From the NCBI RefSeq assembly GCF_048007035.1, contig NZ_CP180355.1, positions 2,790,001 through 2,854,000 on the forward strand: DNA of 64,000 nt. The letters are read 5' to 3'. Of the stretch, positions 16,859-25,379 are shown one piece after another. A model generated the notes under the pieces. That model saw nothing but the letters and a program-made list of their open reading frames with translations. It was not told where the DNA came from and searched no databases. The first letter of the stretch is position 1; the number at the start of each line of letters is the position of its first letter. Source of the DNA: Imperialibacter sp963977595 (lineage in GTDB: Bacteria; Bacteroidota; Bacteroidia; Cytophagales; Cyclobacteriaceae). A program made the position numbers and the translations under genes.

Positions 16859-17680
16859 ATGAAAAAGTTAATCAAATTATCATTTATCGGTCTGTTAGTG
16901 GCGGCCATTTCCCTGCCAGCCAAAGCGCAAGAGGGAAACAAAGAAACCATTGCTATTCCACTTTCTTCACCTGGTGAAAAAGGTAAGCTTGAGGTAGGCC
17001 TGGTCAACGGATCCATCAATGTGGATGCTTACGATGGCAAGGACGTGATCATTGAGGCAGTAGCTGGCGGTGGTAAAAACGACGACCGGGGCGTGGTAAC
17101 ACCCACTGGCATGAAACGCATCAGCAGCAACCCCATGGAGCTGGAGGCAACCGAGAAAGGCAACACCGTAAAAGTTTCCACCAACTCCTGGGCGGTAACT
17201 ATGACGCTGAACATCAAAGTGCCGAAAAACTTCGACCTCAAACTGTCAACAGTGAACGACGGCGACATCGACGTGAAAGGGGTTACCGGTGCCCACGAGA
17301 TCAGTAATGTGAATGGTGAAATCACTATGACGCAGGTGGGTGGGTCAACTGTGCTCAATACCGTAAATGGCGACATCAAAGTGACGCTTGAAAGTGTAAA
17401 CCCAGAAGCCCAAATGGCTTTTACCACCTTGAACGGCGACGTGGATGTGACATTCCCAGCAGCCGTAAAGGCGACAGCCAAAATGCGCTCCGACAGGGGT
17501 GACATCTTCAGCGACTTCGACATGGTGATTGAGAAGTCAGCCCCAAAAGTGGACAAGTCGTCGTCCAATGGGGTATACAAAGTATCTATCGAAGACTGGG
17601 TATTTGGCAAAATCAATGGCGGCGGAAAGGAATACCTTTTCAAAACCATGCAGGGCGACGTGTATATAAGGAAGAAGTAG
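16859..17680 (+). CDS. DUF4097-family beta-repeat secreted protein (paralogue)
   Basis: I place the start at ATG 16859 because it gives a clean signal peptide (MKKLIKLSFIGLLVAAISLPAKA, then QEGNKE). An ATG at 16832 is also in frame but would overlap the previous gene and hide the signal peptide. The remaining ~250 residues repeat the NG-turn beta pattern of DUF4097 (LVNGSINVDAYDGKDV, VNGEITMTQVGGST, NTVNGDIKVTLE, TTLNGDVDVTFP, MQGDVYIRKK). It shares the layout of the upstream protein and probably arose by tandem duplication. It is the last gene of the sigma-factor operon, which ends at a terminator at 17701-17733. Confidence 0.82.
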   Translation: MKKLIKLSFIGLLVAAISLPAKAQEGNKETIAIPLSSPGEKGKLEVGLVNGSINVDAYDGKDVIIEAVAGGGKNDDRGVVTPTGMKRISSNPMELEATEKGNTVKVSTNSWAVTMTLNIKVPKNFDLKLSTVNDGDIDVKGVTGAHEISNVNGEITMTQVGGSTVLNTVNGDIKVTLESVNPEAQMAFTTLNGDVDVTFPAAVKATAKMRSDRGDIFSDFDMVIEKSAPKVDKSSSNGVYKVSIEDWVFGKINGGGKEYLFKTMQGDVYIRKK

Positions 17681-17700
17681 TAGAGGCAGAAGCAGAACGA

Positions 17701-17733
17701 AAGCCCGGAGCCAATATGGTGCCGGGCTTTTTT
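17701..17733 (+). terminator. Rho-independent terminator
   Basis: AAGCCCGG (17701-17708) pairs with CCGGGCTT (17722-17729), followed by a run of six T. It closes the sigma-factor/DUF4097 operon, just before the convergent AraC gene. Confidence 0.8.
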
Positions 17734-17746
17734 GTGAAAGATGGCG

Positions 17747-18622
17747 TTAACCCTCCGCCAGGTATTTCTTTTTATACTCAAAAGGCGTCATGCCAGTCAC
17801 CTTTTTGAAATGCCGGTAAAAATTGGAGACGTTGTTGAAGCCACACTCAAAGCAGATCACCTCGGTGGGCAGCTTGTCCTCTACAATCGCCCGGCACACA
17901 TTGGAGATGCGTATCTCAGTAAGAAAATCAGAAAAGGTCTTCTTAGTCATCGTTTTGAAATATCTGCAAAATGAGGTGAGGCTCAGGTTGGCCAGCGATG
18001 CCACCTCCTCCAGGGTGATTTTCTCCTTGTAGTGTGCCAGCACGTAAGAGTAAATTTTTTCCAGCCGCACCATTTCTGACTCGCTGGACAGGTGGCTGAA
18101 GGCGTAGGCTGGGGCTATTGTCTCGAATTCGTCTGTTTCTGACAGCACTTTGAGAATGGACAGCAGGTAGATCACCCTGTCAAGGCTTTCGGCATGAACG
18201 GCACCGTCCAGTAGCTCAATTAGTCTCGCCTTGCTTTCCCCGTGAATCTTGAGCCCCTTCTTCGCCTTCTCAAAAAGCCTCGGAATAAGGTAGGCTTCCG
18301 GCAACGAAAGGAAGTCTTTTCCGAAGCAAGTTGGGTGGAAATGTAGCACATAGGCCTCCACCTGCACATTTTCATCCCCAGCGAAATACGCTTCCTTGCA
18401 GCGCCAGGTGTGAGGCAGATTTTGCCCTAAAAAAACCATGTCGCCACTACCGAAGTTGCTCACATTGTCACCAATATACTGCGTGCCCTCCCCTTTCACG
18501 ATATAGTGTAGTTCGAGCTCAGGATGGTAGTGCCATAGCGTACCAAAGTTGGGTCGGCTATCGTGCCTGATGCTGAAGGAGTCCTCAGCGCCAATGGGTA
18601 CTTTGTGAAAATGAGGCTTCAT
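17747..18622 (-). CDS. AraC-family transcriptional regulator
   Basis: 291 residues. The N-terminal ~130 residues form a cupin-type sensor (RPNFGTLWHYHPELELHYIV, GDMVFLGQNLPHTW). The C-terminal ~100 residues hold two AraC helix-turn-helix units (ITLEEVASLANLSLTSFCRY and EVICFECGFNNVSNFYRHFK, then GMTPFEYKK). It would bind a small molecule and activate or repress nearby genes. It diverges from the sialidase-like gene at 18826 over 203 bp, so the sugar-acid cluster 18826-24106 is its most likely target. Confidence 0.92.
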   Translation of the reverse strand: MKPHFHKVPIGAEDSFSIRHDSRPNFGTLWHYHPELELHYIVKGEGTQYIGDNVSNFGSGDMVFLGQNLPHTWRCKEAYFAGDENVQVEAYVLHFHPTCFGKDFLSLPEAYLIPRLFEKAKKGLKIHGESKARLIELLDGAVHAESLDRVIYLLSILKVLSETDEFETIAPAYAFSHLSSESEMVRLEKIYSYVLAHYKEKITLEEVASLANLSLTSFCRYFKTMTKKTFSDFLTEIRISNVCRAIVEDKLPTEVICFECGFNNVSNFYRHFKKVTGMTPFEYKKKYLAEG

Positions 18623-18706
18623 AAATAATGTATTGATTGCCGCCTGTGAAGTTGTGCAAGCAAACTATTAAGTATAAAGTTGCCACTTTTTACCAGACAT
18701 AAAACA

Positions 18707-18752
18707 CCACTATGTCAAAATCATACAATTTATTGGCAAAAGCAGATAGTGG
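18707..18752. promoter_or_regulatory. Inverted repeat in AraC/sialidase divergent region
   Basis: CCACTAT (18707-18713) and ATAGTGG (18746-18752) are perfect inverted arms 32 bp apart in the gap between the AraC regulator and the sialidase-like gene. This could be a regulator site. It is not proven and short enough to arise by chance. Confidence 0.25.
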
Positions 18753-18825
18753 TTGATCTCTTTAAAGGCTGATCTTCGTAAGAGCGAGCCGTCCTTTTGT
18801 TTGCGACCACCAACAACACTGAAAG

Positions 18826-20001
18826 ATGCATCGAATTAGCACAGTAATCCTCTTTGTTTTCATATGTAGTTTGGCGACAGCGCAGGCACCTGATGTATCA
18901 AAGGTGCCCGGCGTTGTTGTCGCTCATAGTCCCGCTTCATCGGGAAAATACATCGGCTCCCCCAGCCTGGCAGTGCTGCCCAATGGTGACTACCTGGCCT
19001 CGCACGATTTTTTTGGCCCCAACTCCAATGAGCATGTAAAAGCGGACTCCCGGATTTACCGGTCGACGAACAAAGGGAAATCGTGGAAGTTTGTGACCGA
19101 AATTCATGGCGCCTTTTGGTCGAAGCTTTTTGTGAGTGAAAGCAAGTTGTATTTCATCGGCACCGACAGGCACCACGGCCATACCATCATCAGGACATCG
19201 GCCGACAACGGCACCACGTGGACCGAACCGGTCGACAACCAAACCGGGCTGCTGCTGGAAGGCGAATACCACAATGCCCCCGTTCCCGTGATTGAACACA
19301 ATGGTCGCCTGTGGAAAGGCATGGAAAGCGCCATGGGCCCGATCAAACAATGGGGCAAGCGTTACGGGGCCTTTTTGATGTCGATTCCTGTGGGACAAGA
19401 CCCACTGGTAGCCGACAACTGGACGTTTAGCAATACTCTCTACTACGACTCTACCTACCTCGAAGGCAACTTTGGAGGCTGGCTGGAAGGCAACGCCGTT
19501 GTGTCGCCCGAAGGAAAAATATTGGACATTCTGCGGGTCGACGACCGCTCTACGCTGGAAGAAAAAGCTGCTTTTATTTCGATTAGCGGCGACGGAAAAG
19601 TGGCAACATTTGACGAAGCAACCGGCTTTGTTCCTTTTCCCGGAGGGAGCAAAAAGTTCGCCATCCGGTTTGACTCAGAAAGTCAATTATACTGGACAAT
19701 TGCGAATGATGTGCCCGCTGAAGTAAAAGCTGCCAACCAGGGAAAGAACCCGGCCAGCCTGAGAAATACTCAGGCGCTCTTCAGTTCTGAAAATCTGCAC
19801 GACTGGACAGTGAGGAAAGTTCTCCTTCAACATGAAGACCCGGTGAAACATGGTTTCCAGTATGTCGACTGGCAGTTTGACGGTAAAGATATCATCTTCC
19901 TCTCCAGAACAGCTTATGACGATGGACTGGGAGGAGCACACAGAAGCCACGACGCCAACTTCCTGACCTTTCACAGGATCAAGAAATTCAGGAAGAAGTA
20001 A
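18826..20001 (+). CDS. Sialidase-like (BNR-repeat) exo-glycosidase family protein
   Basis: 391 residues with a signal peptide (MHRISTVILFVFICSLATA, cut before QAPD). Two Asp-box (BNR) motifs, S-x-D/N-x-G-x-S/T-W, are visible: STNKGKSWKF (about residue 75) and SADNGTTWTEP (about residue 126). The fold should be a six-bladed propeller. The family includes sialidases and other exo-acting enzymes; without clear arginine-triad assignment I cannot say it cleaves sialic acid. It leads a rightward cluster with a DUF3748 lipoprotein, a DapA/NanA-type aldolase and an SSS symporter, consistent with release, cleavage and uptake of a sialic-acid-like or other keto-sugar acid. Confidence 0.8.
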   Translation: MHRISTVILFVFICSLATAQAPDVSKVPGVVVAHSPASSGKYIGSPSLAVLPNGDYLASHDFFGPNSNEHVKADSRIYRSTNKGKSWKFVTEIHGAFWSKLFVSESKLYFIGTDRHHGHTIIRTSADNGTTWTEPVDNQTGLLLEGEYHNAPVPVIEHNGRLWKGMESAMGPIKQWGKRYGAFLMSIPVGQDPLVADNWTFSNTLYYDSTYLEGNFGGWLEGNAVVSPEGKILDILRVDDRSTLEEKAAFISISGDGKVATFDEATGFVPFPGGSKKFAIRFDSESQLYWTIANDVPAEVKAANQGKNPASLRNTQALFSSENLHDWTVRKVLLQHEDPVKHGFQYVDWQFDGKDIIFLSRTAYDDGLGGAHRSHDANFLTFHRIKKFRKK

Positions 20002-20012
20002 GCCTTGCAAAA

Positions 20013-21410
20013 ATGAGAGCCATGATGTGCAGGCCGCTATATTTTCTGGGAGTAGCTTTAACGCTGGCCGCCTGCGGATCGTCCAGGACACCTGAAATCA
20101 ATATGAACCTGAAAGAATACCAACTTACTTCCGACGCCAAAGGTCATTATCTAAATCAAAGGCAAGCATTTTCGCCAGACGACCAATGGCTGGTGTACGA
20201 CAATAGAAACGACGGTTCCCAAATTGGGCTGAACCCCTCAGTTGAAATGGTCAATATTGCCCATGGAGAAGTGAAGCAAGTCTATAGTGCCCCGAACGCC
20301 AATGCGTTCGGCCCCGGCGTAGGAGCTGTTGCTTTCAATCCGAAGCAAAATGAAATCCTTTTCATTCATGGCCTCAGCAACTACGACGCCACAAGGCCTT
20401 ACGACTTTACCCGGCGCACCGGCCTGGCTGTTGACCTCGGCAAGAACAACCAGCTTGTCAGAAAGGACGCCCGTGACGTAGTTCCGCCCTTCACTCCGGG
20501 GGCGCTGAGAGGCGGTACGCACGCTCACTCTTACAGTGGCGACGGCCGATGGGTCAGCTTTACGTATAACGACGACGTCATCGCAGAGCTGTCCAAAACG
20601 GATTCCTCAAAAAAAGACCTGAGAAATATCGGTGTCATGATCGACAAGGGGCCGGTGGCAGTAGAAAGTGAAACAGCCGAAAGCTTTGGTGGTACCATGT
20701 TTTCAGTGATCGTCAGCGAAACCACCGAAAGTCCCCGGCCAGGCAGCGACGAAATAGAAAAAGCCTATGAAGAAGGCTGGATCGGAACAAATGGCTATGT
20801 GAAAGCGGACGGTAGCCATGTCAGCAAGGCGCTGGCTTTTTTGGGTGACACAAGGGCTGCCAATGGCAAGCTCGTGGCAGAAGTATTCATTGTAGACCTG
20901 GACACCAACCTGGCAATGGCTGATCGTGAAAGGCCTTTGGAAGGTACCACCACACAACGTCCTTTTCCCCCGGCAGGTGTCAGGCAAAGAAGGGTCACTT
21001 ACACCACCGACCAGAAAAATCCAGGCGTACAAGGCCCCCGTCAATGGCTGCGCTGCCTGCCCGATGGCTCACTGATTTTCTTCCCTATGAAAGATGACAA
21101 CGGCTTCGTGCAAGTGCATGTTGTTTCACCAAACGGCGGAGACACCAGGCAAATCACGCACAATGGCTTTTCCCTTGACACCTCGTTTAGCATAAGTGCA
21201 GATGGAAAATATTTGGCTTACGGCTACAGCCAGGACGTCTACCTGACCAATATTCAAACAGGCGAAACATCGAAGGTGTCTCTTGTCAGGAGCTACGACA
21301 GCACTGATCTCGAAAATATCAACTGGTCAAACGAAGGCTATGTGCTGGCTTACAACCGAAAGGTGGTAACTGCTGACGGTGCCTGGTACCAGGTATTCAT
21401 TTTGAAATAA
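20013..21410 (+). CDS. DUF3748-type TolB-like propeller lipoprotein
   Basis: 465 residues. A lipobox follows the signal helix (VALTLAACGS, Cys about residue 21), so it is an outer-membrane or periplasmic lipoprotein. The remainder is a beta-propeller with TolB-like blades (QAFSPDDQWLVYDNR, VGAVAFNPKQNEILFIHG, HAHSYSGDGRWVSFTYND, FSISADGKYLAYGYSQDVYL). The GGTHAHSYSGDG segment and overall length fit DUF3748 proteins. It begins 11 bp after the sialidase-like gene and ends 18 bp before the aldolase gene, so it is part of that operon. A role in binding or first processing of the substrate is inference. Confidence 0.75.
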   Translation: MRAMMCRPLYFLGVALTLAACGSSRTPEINMNLKEYQLTSDAKGHYLNQRQAFSPDDQWLVYDNRNDGSQIGLNPSVEMVNIAHGEVKQVYSAPNANAFGPGVGAVAFNPKQNEILFIHGLSNYDATRPYDFTRRTGLAVDLGKNNQLVRKDARDVVPPFTPGALRGGTHAHSYSGDGRWVSFTYNDDVIAELSKTDSSKKDLRNIGVMIDKGPVAVESETAESFGGTMFSVIVSETTESPRPGSDEIEKAYEEGWIGTNGYVKADGSHVSKALAFLGDTRAANGKLVAEVFIVDLDTNLAMADRERPLEGTTTQRPFPPAGVRQRRVTYTTDQKNPGVQGPRQWLRCLPDGSLIFFPMKDDNGFVQVHVVSPNGGDTRQITHNGFSLDTSFSISADGKYLAYGYSQDVYLTNIQTGETSKVSLVRSYDSTDLENINWSNEGYVLAYNRKVVTADGAWYQVFILK

Positions 21411-21428
21411 ATTTTTGATAGCAACTAT

Positions 21429-22373
21429 ATGACTGGGAACAAAAAATTGAAACAACCGCTCACCGGCATCATCCCACCCATGGTGACGCCTTTGCTCGAA
21501 GACATGAGCCTCGACCTCACAGGCCTCAACAAAGTGGTGGAGCACCTGATAGCAGGGGGAGTCAGCGGGTTGTTTATCCTGGGCTCCACCGGTGAATCGA
21601 CTAGCCTAAGCTATGCGGTGCGGCGTCAGCTGATCAAAGAAACTTGCCGGGCAGCGGCGGGTAGAGTGCCCGTGCTGGTGGGCATCACTGACACTTCGCT
21701 GGTTGAGAGCCTCAGTCTGGCGGAAGCAGCACATGCGGCCGGGGCCTCGGCAGTAGTAGCCGCACCACCCTACTATTTCAACCTGAACCAAAAGGAGCTC
21801 TTCAATTACTACGAAAAACTGGCCGGAAGCCTGACACTGCCCCTGTTCCTCTACAATATGCCGGGGCTGTGCAAAGTGCACATTGAGGTAGGCACGGCCG
21901 TACGCCTTTCCGAGCACCCCAATATCATCGGACTGAAAGACAGCTCGGCCAACTCGGTTTACTTTCAGTCGCTGTGTCAGTCGCTGCGGGCAAAACCTGA
22001 TTTCACTTTACTGGTCGGGCCAGAGGAAGCCATGGCCGAGTCGGTGTTGATGGGAGGCCATGGAGGAGTGAGCGGAGGAGCGAATATGTTTCCGAAGCTG
22101 TTTGTAAAACTTTACGAGGCCGCCGCACAAAAAGACTTTGCCACCGTCGCAGATCTTCAGAGCATAGTGATGGAGATCAGCAACAGCCTTTATGGTGTGG
22201 GCATGTATAGCTCCAGTTACCTGAAGAGCATCAAAACTGCCTTGTCCCTGATGAACATTTGCCAAAGCCACATGGCCCCGCCACTGGCAGCCTTTGACTC
22301 CGCTGAAACAAAACATGTGACGCCTATCATTGAACAGTTTAAATTAACGCTTGAAAAAAGAGGCTTACTTTGA
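21429..22373 (+). CDS. DapA/NanA-family aldolase (dihydrodipicolinate synthase-like)
   Basis: 314 residues forming one TIM barrel of the class I pyruvate-dependent aldolase family. Signatures: ILGSTGESTSL (GxTGE loop, about residues 49-59), YNMPGL (about 141-146, catalytic Tyr), IGLKDSSAN (Schiff-base Lys, about 170). These enzymes condense or cleave pyruvate with an aldehyde: DapA makes lysine precursors, NanA splits N-acetylneuraminate, others cleave 2-keto-3-deoxy sugar acids. Its place between a sialidase-like operon and an SSS transporter favours a catabolic lyase over lysine synthesis. The exact substrate is unknown. Confidence 0.85.
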   Translation: MTGNKKLKQPLTGIIPPMVTPLLEDMSLDLTGLNKVVEHLIAGGVSGLFILGSTGESTSLSYAVRRQLIKETCRAAAGRVPVLVGITDTSLVESLSLAEAAHAAGASAVVAAPPYYFNLNQKELFNYYEKLAGSLTLPLFLYNMPGLCKVHIEVGTAVRLSEHPNIIGLKDSSANSVYFQSLCQSLRAKPDFTLLVGPEEAMAESVLMGGHGGVSGGANMFPKLFVKLYEAAAQKDFATVADLQSIVMEISNSLYGVGMYSSSYLKSIKTALSLMNICQSHMAPPLAAFDSAETKHVTPIIEQFKLTLEKRGLL

Positions 22374-22419
22374 TGTTTGACTAGAAACGAGAATACATCA
22401 ATCATCAATAGGAACGTCA

Positions 22420-22485
22420 TTGCGGAAATTTTCTTCAGATATTTCTCCAATCTGAAGAAAATTATCCCAGACGGGCAGTCCGCAA
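22420..22485 (+). terminator. Strong nested hairpin after aldolase gene
   Basis: A 14-bp perfect stem (AATTTTCTTCAGAT at 22427-22440 with its complement at 22450-22463, 9-nt loop) is enclosed by a 7-bp outer stem (TTGCGGA 22420-22426, TCCGCAA 22479-22485). No long T tract follows. It lies between the aldolase and symporter genes and may stop or slow transcription or stabilise the upstream mRNA. Confidence 0.55.
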
Positions 22486-22506
22486 TCTCCATCAATTCAT
22501 TAAGAG

Positions 22507-22558
22507 ATTCCGGATAAATAGAGCCCTTTTTGAAATCTGGGGCTCTATTTTCCGGAAT
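22507..22558 (+). promoter_or_regulatory. Second long hairpin upstream of symporter
   Basis: ATTCCGGA (22507-22514) pairs with TCCGGAAT (22551-22558), and AAATAGAGCCC (22516-22526) with GGGCTCTATTT (22540-22550), giving a 19-bp stem with a one-base bulge and 13-nt loop. It ends 66 bp before the symporter start. Together with the preceding hairpin it suggests RNA-level control or differential expression within the cluster. Confidence 0.45.
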
Positions 22559-22624
22559 GACGATATTCTAATTTTGAACCGGTATTACGTGATAAAACCT
22601 AACCTTAACTAACACCTACCTACC

Positions 22625-24106
22625 ATGGACTTGCCAATTATTGACCTGGCCATCTTCTTCTTTTACATGCTGCTAATCATCGGCTTCGGCATCTCGTTTT
22701 CGTTTCGGAAACGAACCGCCGAAGACTACACCCTGGGTGGCGGCAGATTACCGGCCTGGGCGATTGGCATGTCCATCTTCGCCACGTTTGTCAGCAGCAT
22801 CAGCTTTTTAGCCTTGCCCGGCAACGCCTATATGGGCAACTGGAACGGTTTTGTCTTCAGCCTCTCCATTCCTTTGGCAGCCATTGTCGCTGTGAAGTAC
22901 TTCGTGCCGCTGTACCGCAAGCTAAAAAGCGAGTCGGCGTACTACTACCTGGAGCAGCGCTTCGGCCCCTGGGCTGGCACCTACGCCTCCATTTGCTACC
23001 TCCTCACGCAGCTGGCCCGTATGGGTGCCATCATGTACCTGCTGGCACTGCCCATGAACGCCCTGCTCGGGTGGAGCATTCCCCTGATCATTGTGGTAAC
23101 AGGCATCAGCGTGATTGTTTACGCAAGCCTTGGTGGGTTTGAAGCCGTCGTTTGGACGGACGCCATTCAGGGCATCATCCTCGTTGGAGGTGCGCTGGCC
23201 AGCTTGCTAGTCATCATGTTTTCTATGCCCGAAGGACCGGGCCAGGTATTTACGATTGCCTCCGAAGCTAACAAATTCAGCCTGGGAAGTTTCGACTTCG
23301 ATTTTACCACCTCCACTTTCTGGCTGCTGCTGATTTATGGCCTGTTCATCAATCTGCAAAACTTTGGAGTCGACCAGAACTACGTGCAGCGCTACCTCAG
23401 TGCCCGCACCCAAAAAGAAGCGGAAAAATCGACATGGCTGGGAAGCCTCCTGTACGTTCCAGTATCGCTGCTTTTCTTCTTTATCGGCACAGCCCTGTTC
23501 GCCTACTACCAGGCCAAGCCTGAGTTGCTGCCCGCAGAGCTACAGGGTGCAGGCGACAAAATATTCCCCTACTTCATTGTCACGGGCTTGCCAGCGGGCG
23601 TAACCGGCCTGCTGATTGCTTCCATCTTTGCGGCGGGCATGAGTACGGTTTCCACCAGCATCAACAGCTCCGGCACGGTCATCCTGTCCGACTTCTATAA
23701 AAAGTTCTTCAACAGAACACCTTCCCAAAAAGAGTCGATGCGGGTACTGCTCACCGCCTCCTTTGCGATGGGCGGCACCAGCATTTTTGTGGCCCTGGCC
23801 CTCAATGGCGTCACCAGCGCTCTCGATGCGTGGTGGGCGCTCTCGTCGGTGTTCAGCGGAGGTGTGCTTGGACTCTTCCTTTTGGGCGTGATCTCCAAAA
23901 GAGCCAAAAGTGTGCATGCGGCTATTGGTGTGGTAGTAGGTGTGCTCGTGATTATGTGGCTGAGCCTATCGCCCGTATTCTTCACCTCCGACGGCTGGCT
24001 CGCTTTCAGAAGCCCCTTTCATGCCAACCTGACCATCATTTTGAGTACGACGGCAATATTTTGCGTGGGGTTTGGGTTGACAGCTCTTGTGAAGAAAGAA
24101 CGTTAA
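22625..24106 (+). CDS. Sodium:solute symporter (SSS family)
   Basis: 493 residues, about 13 transmembrane helices. Family hallmarks: an N-terminal helix followed by RTAEDYTLGGGRLPAWAIG, the unwound-helix region FVSSISFLALPGNAY, YYYLEQRFGPW, and helix-8 residues IASIFAAGMSTVSTSINSSG that line the sodium and substrate site. Members import sugars, sialic acids, amino acids or vitamins with Na+. It closes the AraC-linked cluster with the sialidase-like protein and aldolase, so a sialic-acid-like or keto-sugar-acid substrate is plausible. A hairpin at 24115-24145 follows. Confidence 0.92.
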   Translation: MDLPIIDLAIFFFYMLLIIGFGISFSFRKRTAEDYTLGGGRLPAWAIGMSIFATFVSSISFLALPGNAYMGNWNGFVFSLSIPLAAIVAVKYFVPLYRKLKSESAYYYLEQRFGPWAGTYASICYLLTQLARMGAIMYLLALPMNALLGWSIPLIIVVTGISVIVYASLGGFEAVVWTDAIQGIILVGGALASLLVIMFSMPEGPGQVFTIASEANKFSLGSFDFDFTTSTFWLLLIYGLFINLQNFGVDQNYVQRYLSARTQKEAEKSTWLGSLLYVPVSLLFFFIGTALFAYYQAKPELLPAELQGAGDKIFPYFIVTGLPAGVTGLLIASIFAAGMSTVSTSINSSGTVILSDFYKKFFNRTPSQKESMRVLLTASFAMGGTSIFVALALNGVTSALDAWWALSSVFSGGVLGLFLLGVISKRAKSVHAAIGVVVGVLVIMWLSLSPVFFTSDGWLAFRSPFHANLTIILSTTAIFCVGFGLTALVKKER

Positions 24107-24114
24107 CAATCAGT

Positions 24115-24145
24115 CCAGAAAATAGCACATCCGGACATTTTCTGG
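24115..24145 (+). terminator. Hairpin after symporter gene
   Basis: CCAGAAAAT (24115-24123) and ATTTTCTGG (24137-24145) form a 9-bp perfect stem with a 13-nt loop, 9 bp after the symporter stop. No clear T tail follows; a weak terminator or mRNA 3' stabiliser is likely. Confidence 0.5.
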
Positions 24146-24158
24146 TTAAATTTACTTG

Positions 24159-24758
24159 ATGGCACATGTACCAGCAGCAACCGACTCGGAAGCAAGTAGC
24201 AACCTAACCAGGTTTGCCAAGCTGAATTTTGTCGCCAAAACAGTCTATCAGTCTAATCCAGAGAATCCCCCTAAAGCGTTTATGGATATATCCAGCAAGG
24301 AGGTAAAGGCTTTCTTACAAAGCCTCTTTGATCATGAGGTGAAATATATGCTCGTTGGCGGATTTGCAACAGTTTACCATGGCTTTGTCAGAACCACTCA
24401 GGATCTGGACTTATGGGTTCAAGAGGTGCCTGAGAACAAACAACGCCTGGTCAATGCGCTAAAGGCCATTGATGTTCCTGCAGCCGACAACTACCTGACC
24501 GTGCCCATGGTGCCAGGTTGGTCAACGATCAGCATTGGCGATGAAGGATTTGTGGCTGATTTTATGGGCTACACCAAAGCTTTCAAGCCAGAGGACTTTG
24601 AGGCATGTTATGCCAAAGCAAGAAAAGGGCACTTCGACGAGACGCCGATTACAGTTATCCATATCAACGACCTGATCAAAGAAAAGACCCTCTGCGGGCG
24701 ACCAAAAGATTTACTAGATGTGGCGGAGCTGGAGATGATTAAAAAGAATAAAGCTTAA
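24159..24758 (+). CDS. Nucleotidyltransferase-like protein (AbiEii/DUF6036-like)
   Basis: Nucleotidyltransferase core at about residues 45-165: KYMLVGGFATVYHGFVRTTQ then DLDLWV, i.e. the G-G-x(n)-D-x-D/E pattern of Pol-beta-like enzymes (DLDL), with a later FVADFMGY acidic strand and KEKTLCGRPKDLLDVAEL, a typical C-terminal signature of these small families. Such proteins are known as toxin-like or antitoxin-related enzymes and as orphan accessory genes. The ATG at 24159 gives 199 residues, but homology seems to begin at the ATG at 24282 (MDISSKEVKAFLQ), which may be the true start. No partner toxin or antitoxin is adjacent. Confidence 0.75.
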   Translation: MAHVPAATDSEASSNLTRFAKLNFVAKTVYQSNPENPPKAFMDISSKEVKAFLQSLFDHEVKYMLVGGFATVYHGFVRTTQDLDLWVQEVPENKQRLVNALKAIDVPAADNYLTVPMVPGWSTISIGDEGFVADFMGYTKAFKPEDFEACYAKARKGHFDETPITVIHINDLIKEKTLCGRPKDLLDVAELEMIKKNKA

Positions 24759-24770
24759 GATGACCCCCTA

Positions 24771-24804
24771 CAGTTATCGTATGTGTCTTCACACATGATA
24801 ACTG
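24771..24804. terminator. Bidirectional hairpin with TCTT-loop repeat core
   Basis: CAGTTATC (24771-24778) and ATGTGT (24781-24786) pair with ACACAT (24791-24796) and GATAACTG (24797-24804), a 14-bp stem with a two-base bulge. It sits between the convergent nucleotidyltransferase and SRPBCC genes. The core (TGTCTTCACA) recurs at four other sites in the window. Confidence 0.6.
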
Positions 24805-24815
24805 ACTCTTACCCG

Positions 24816-25289
24816 CTAATCCAGCACTTCCATCCATTTATCAGACTCCGCATATTCCTTAATGATCAAATTCCGTTGCTCCAAAAGGTTCTGCATATAC
24901 CTCTTAAGCACAATCGAGTCAAATACTTTCCCAAGGATGCCAAGTGGCAAATCATAATCAACACAGTCCCGCATTTCAGTTTTCCCATCAACATCCCTGA
25001 AGTGGTGTTCATGACGGAATCTCTTGAAAGCACCCTCCACCATCTCGTCCACAAAGAAATTCGGTGAATCAAATTTCGTGATCTTTGTCGTCAGTGTTTG
25101 CCTGATACCAAAGTGCCTCGCCCTCCAGGTCACTGATTCACCCAAACCAATAAGGCCGGACGTCACACCCCCTATCGCTTCCTCGCCGGTATGGCTGGTG
25201 GATATTTTATGCAGATCGATACTTCTTGAAAGGTCAAAGCATCTGTCTATGGGAGCCTCAATTACCATCTTTATCTGAATAATTGGCAT
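24816..25289 (-). CDS. SRPBCC-fold (START-like) protein
   Basis: Start chosen at ATG 25289 (MPIIQIKMVIEAPIDRCFDL), the usual beginning of this family; a longer in-frame start at 25340 adds residues without homology. About 157 residues: beta1 QIKMVIEAPIDRCFDLSRSI, the GLIGLGESVTWRARHFGIRQ strand pair, then NFFVDEMVEGAFKRFRHEHHF and DYDLPLGILGKVFDSIVLKR leading into the long C-terminal helix. SRPBCC proteins bind hydrophobic ligands in a helix-grip cavity, and this subgroup (cyclase/dehydrase or ligand-binding type) is common in Cytophagales with no assigned substrate. Convergent with the gene at 24159. Confidence 0.8.
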   Translation of the reverse strand: MPIIQIKMVIEAPIDRCFDLSRSIDLHKISTSHTGEEAIGGVTSGLIGLGESVTWRARHFGIRQTLTTKITKFDSPNFFVDEMVEGAFKRFRHEHHFRDVDGKTEMRDCVDYDLPLGILGKVFDSIVLKRYMQNLLEQRNLIIKEYAESDKWMEVLD

Positions 25290-25379
25290 AACAGTTTTCC
25301 AGGTCGTCAACAATTTAACGTTTTCCGGGCATGTCTTCACTCACTACCACCGTACCTCACACCCGGCATCACCGTCCAC

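Noticed and set aside
25316..25345. CATGTCTTCACTCAC as a further TCTT-loop copy
   Set aside because: The right arm does not pair, so it is at most a decayed copy.
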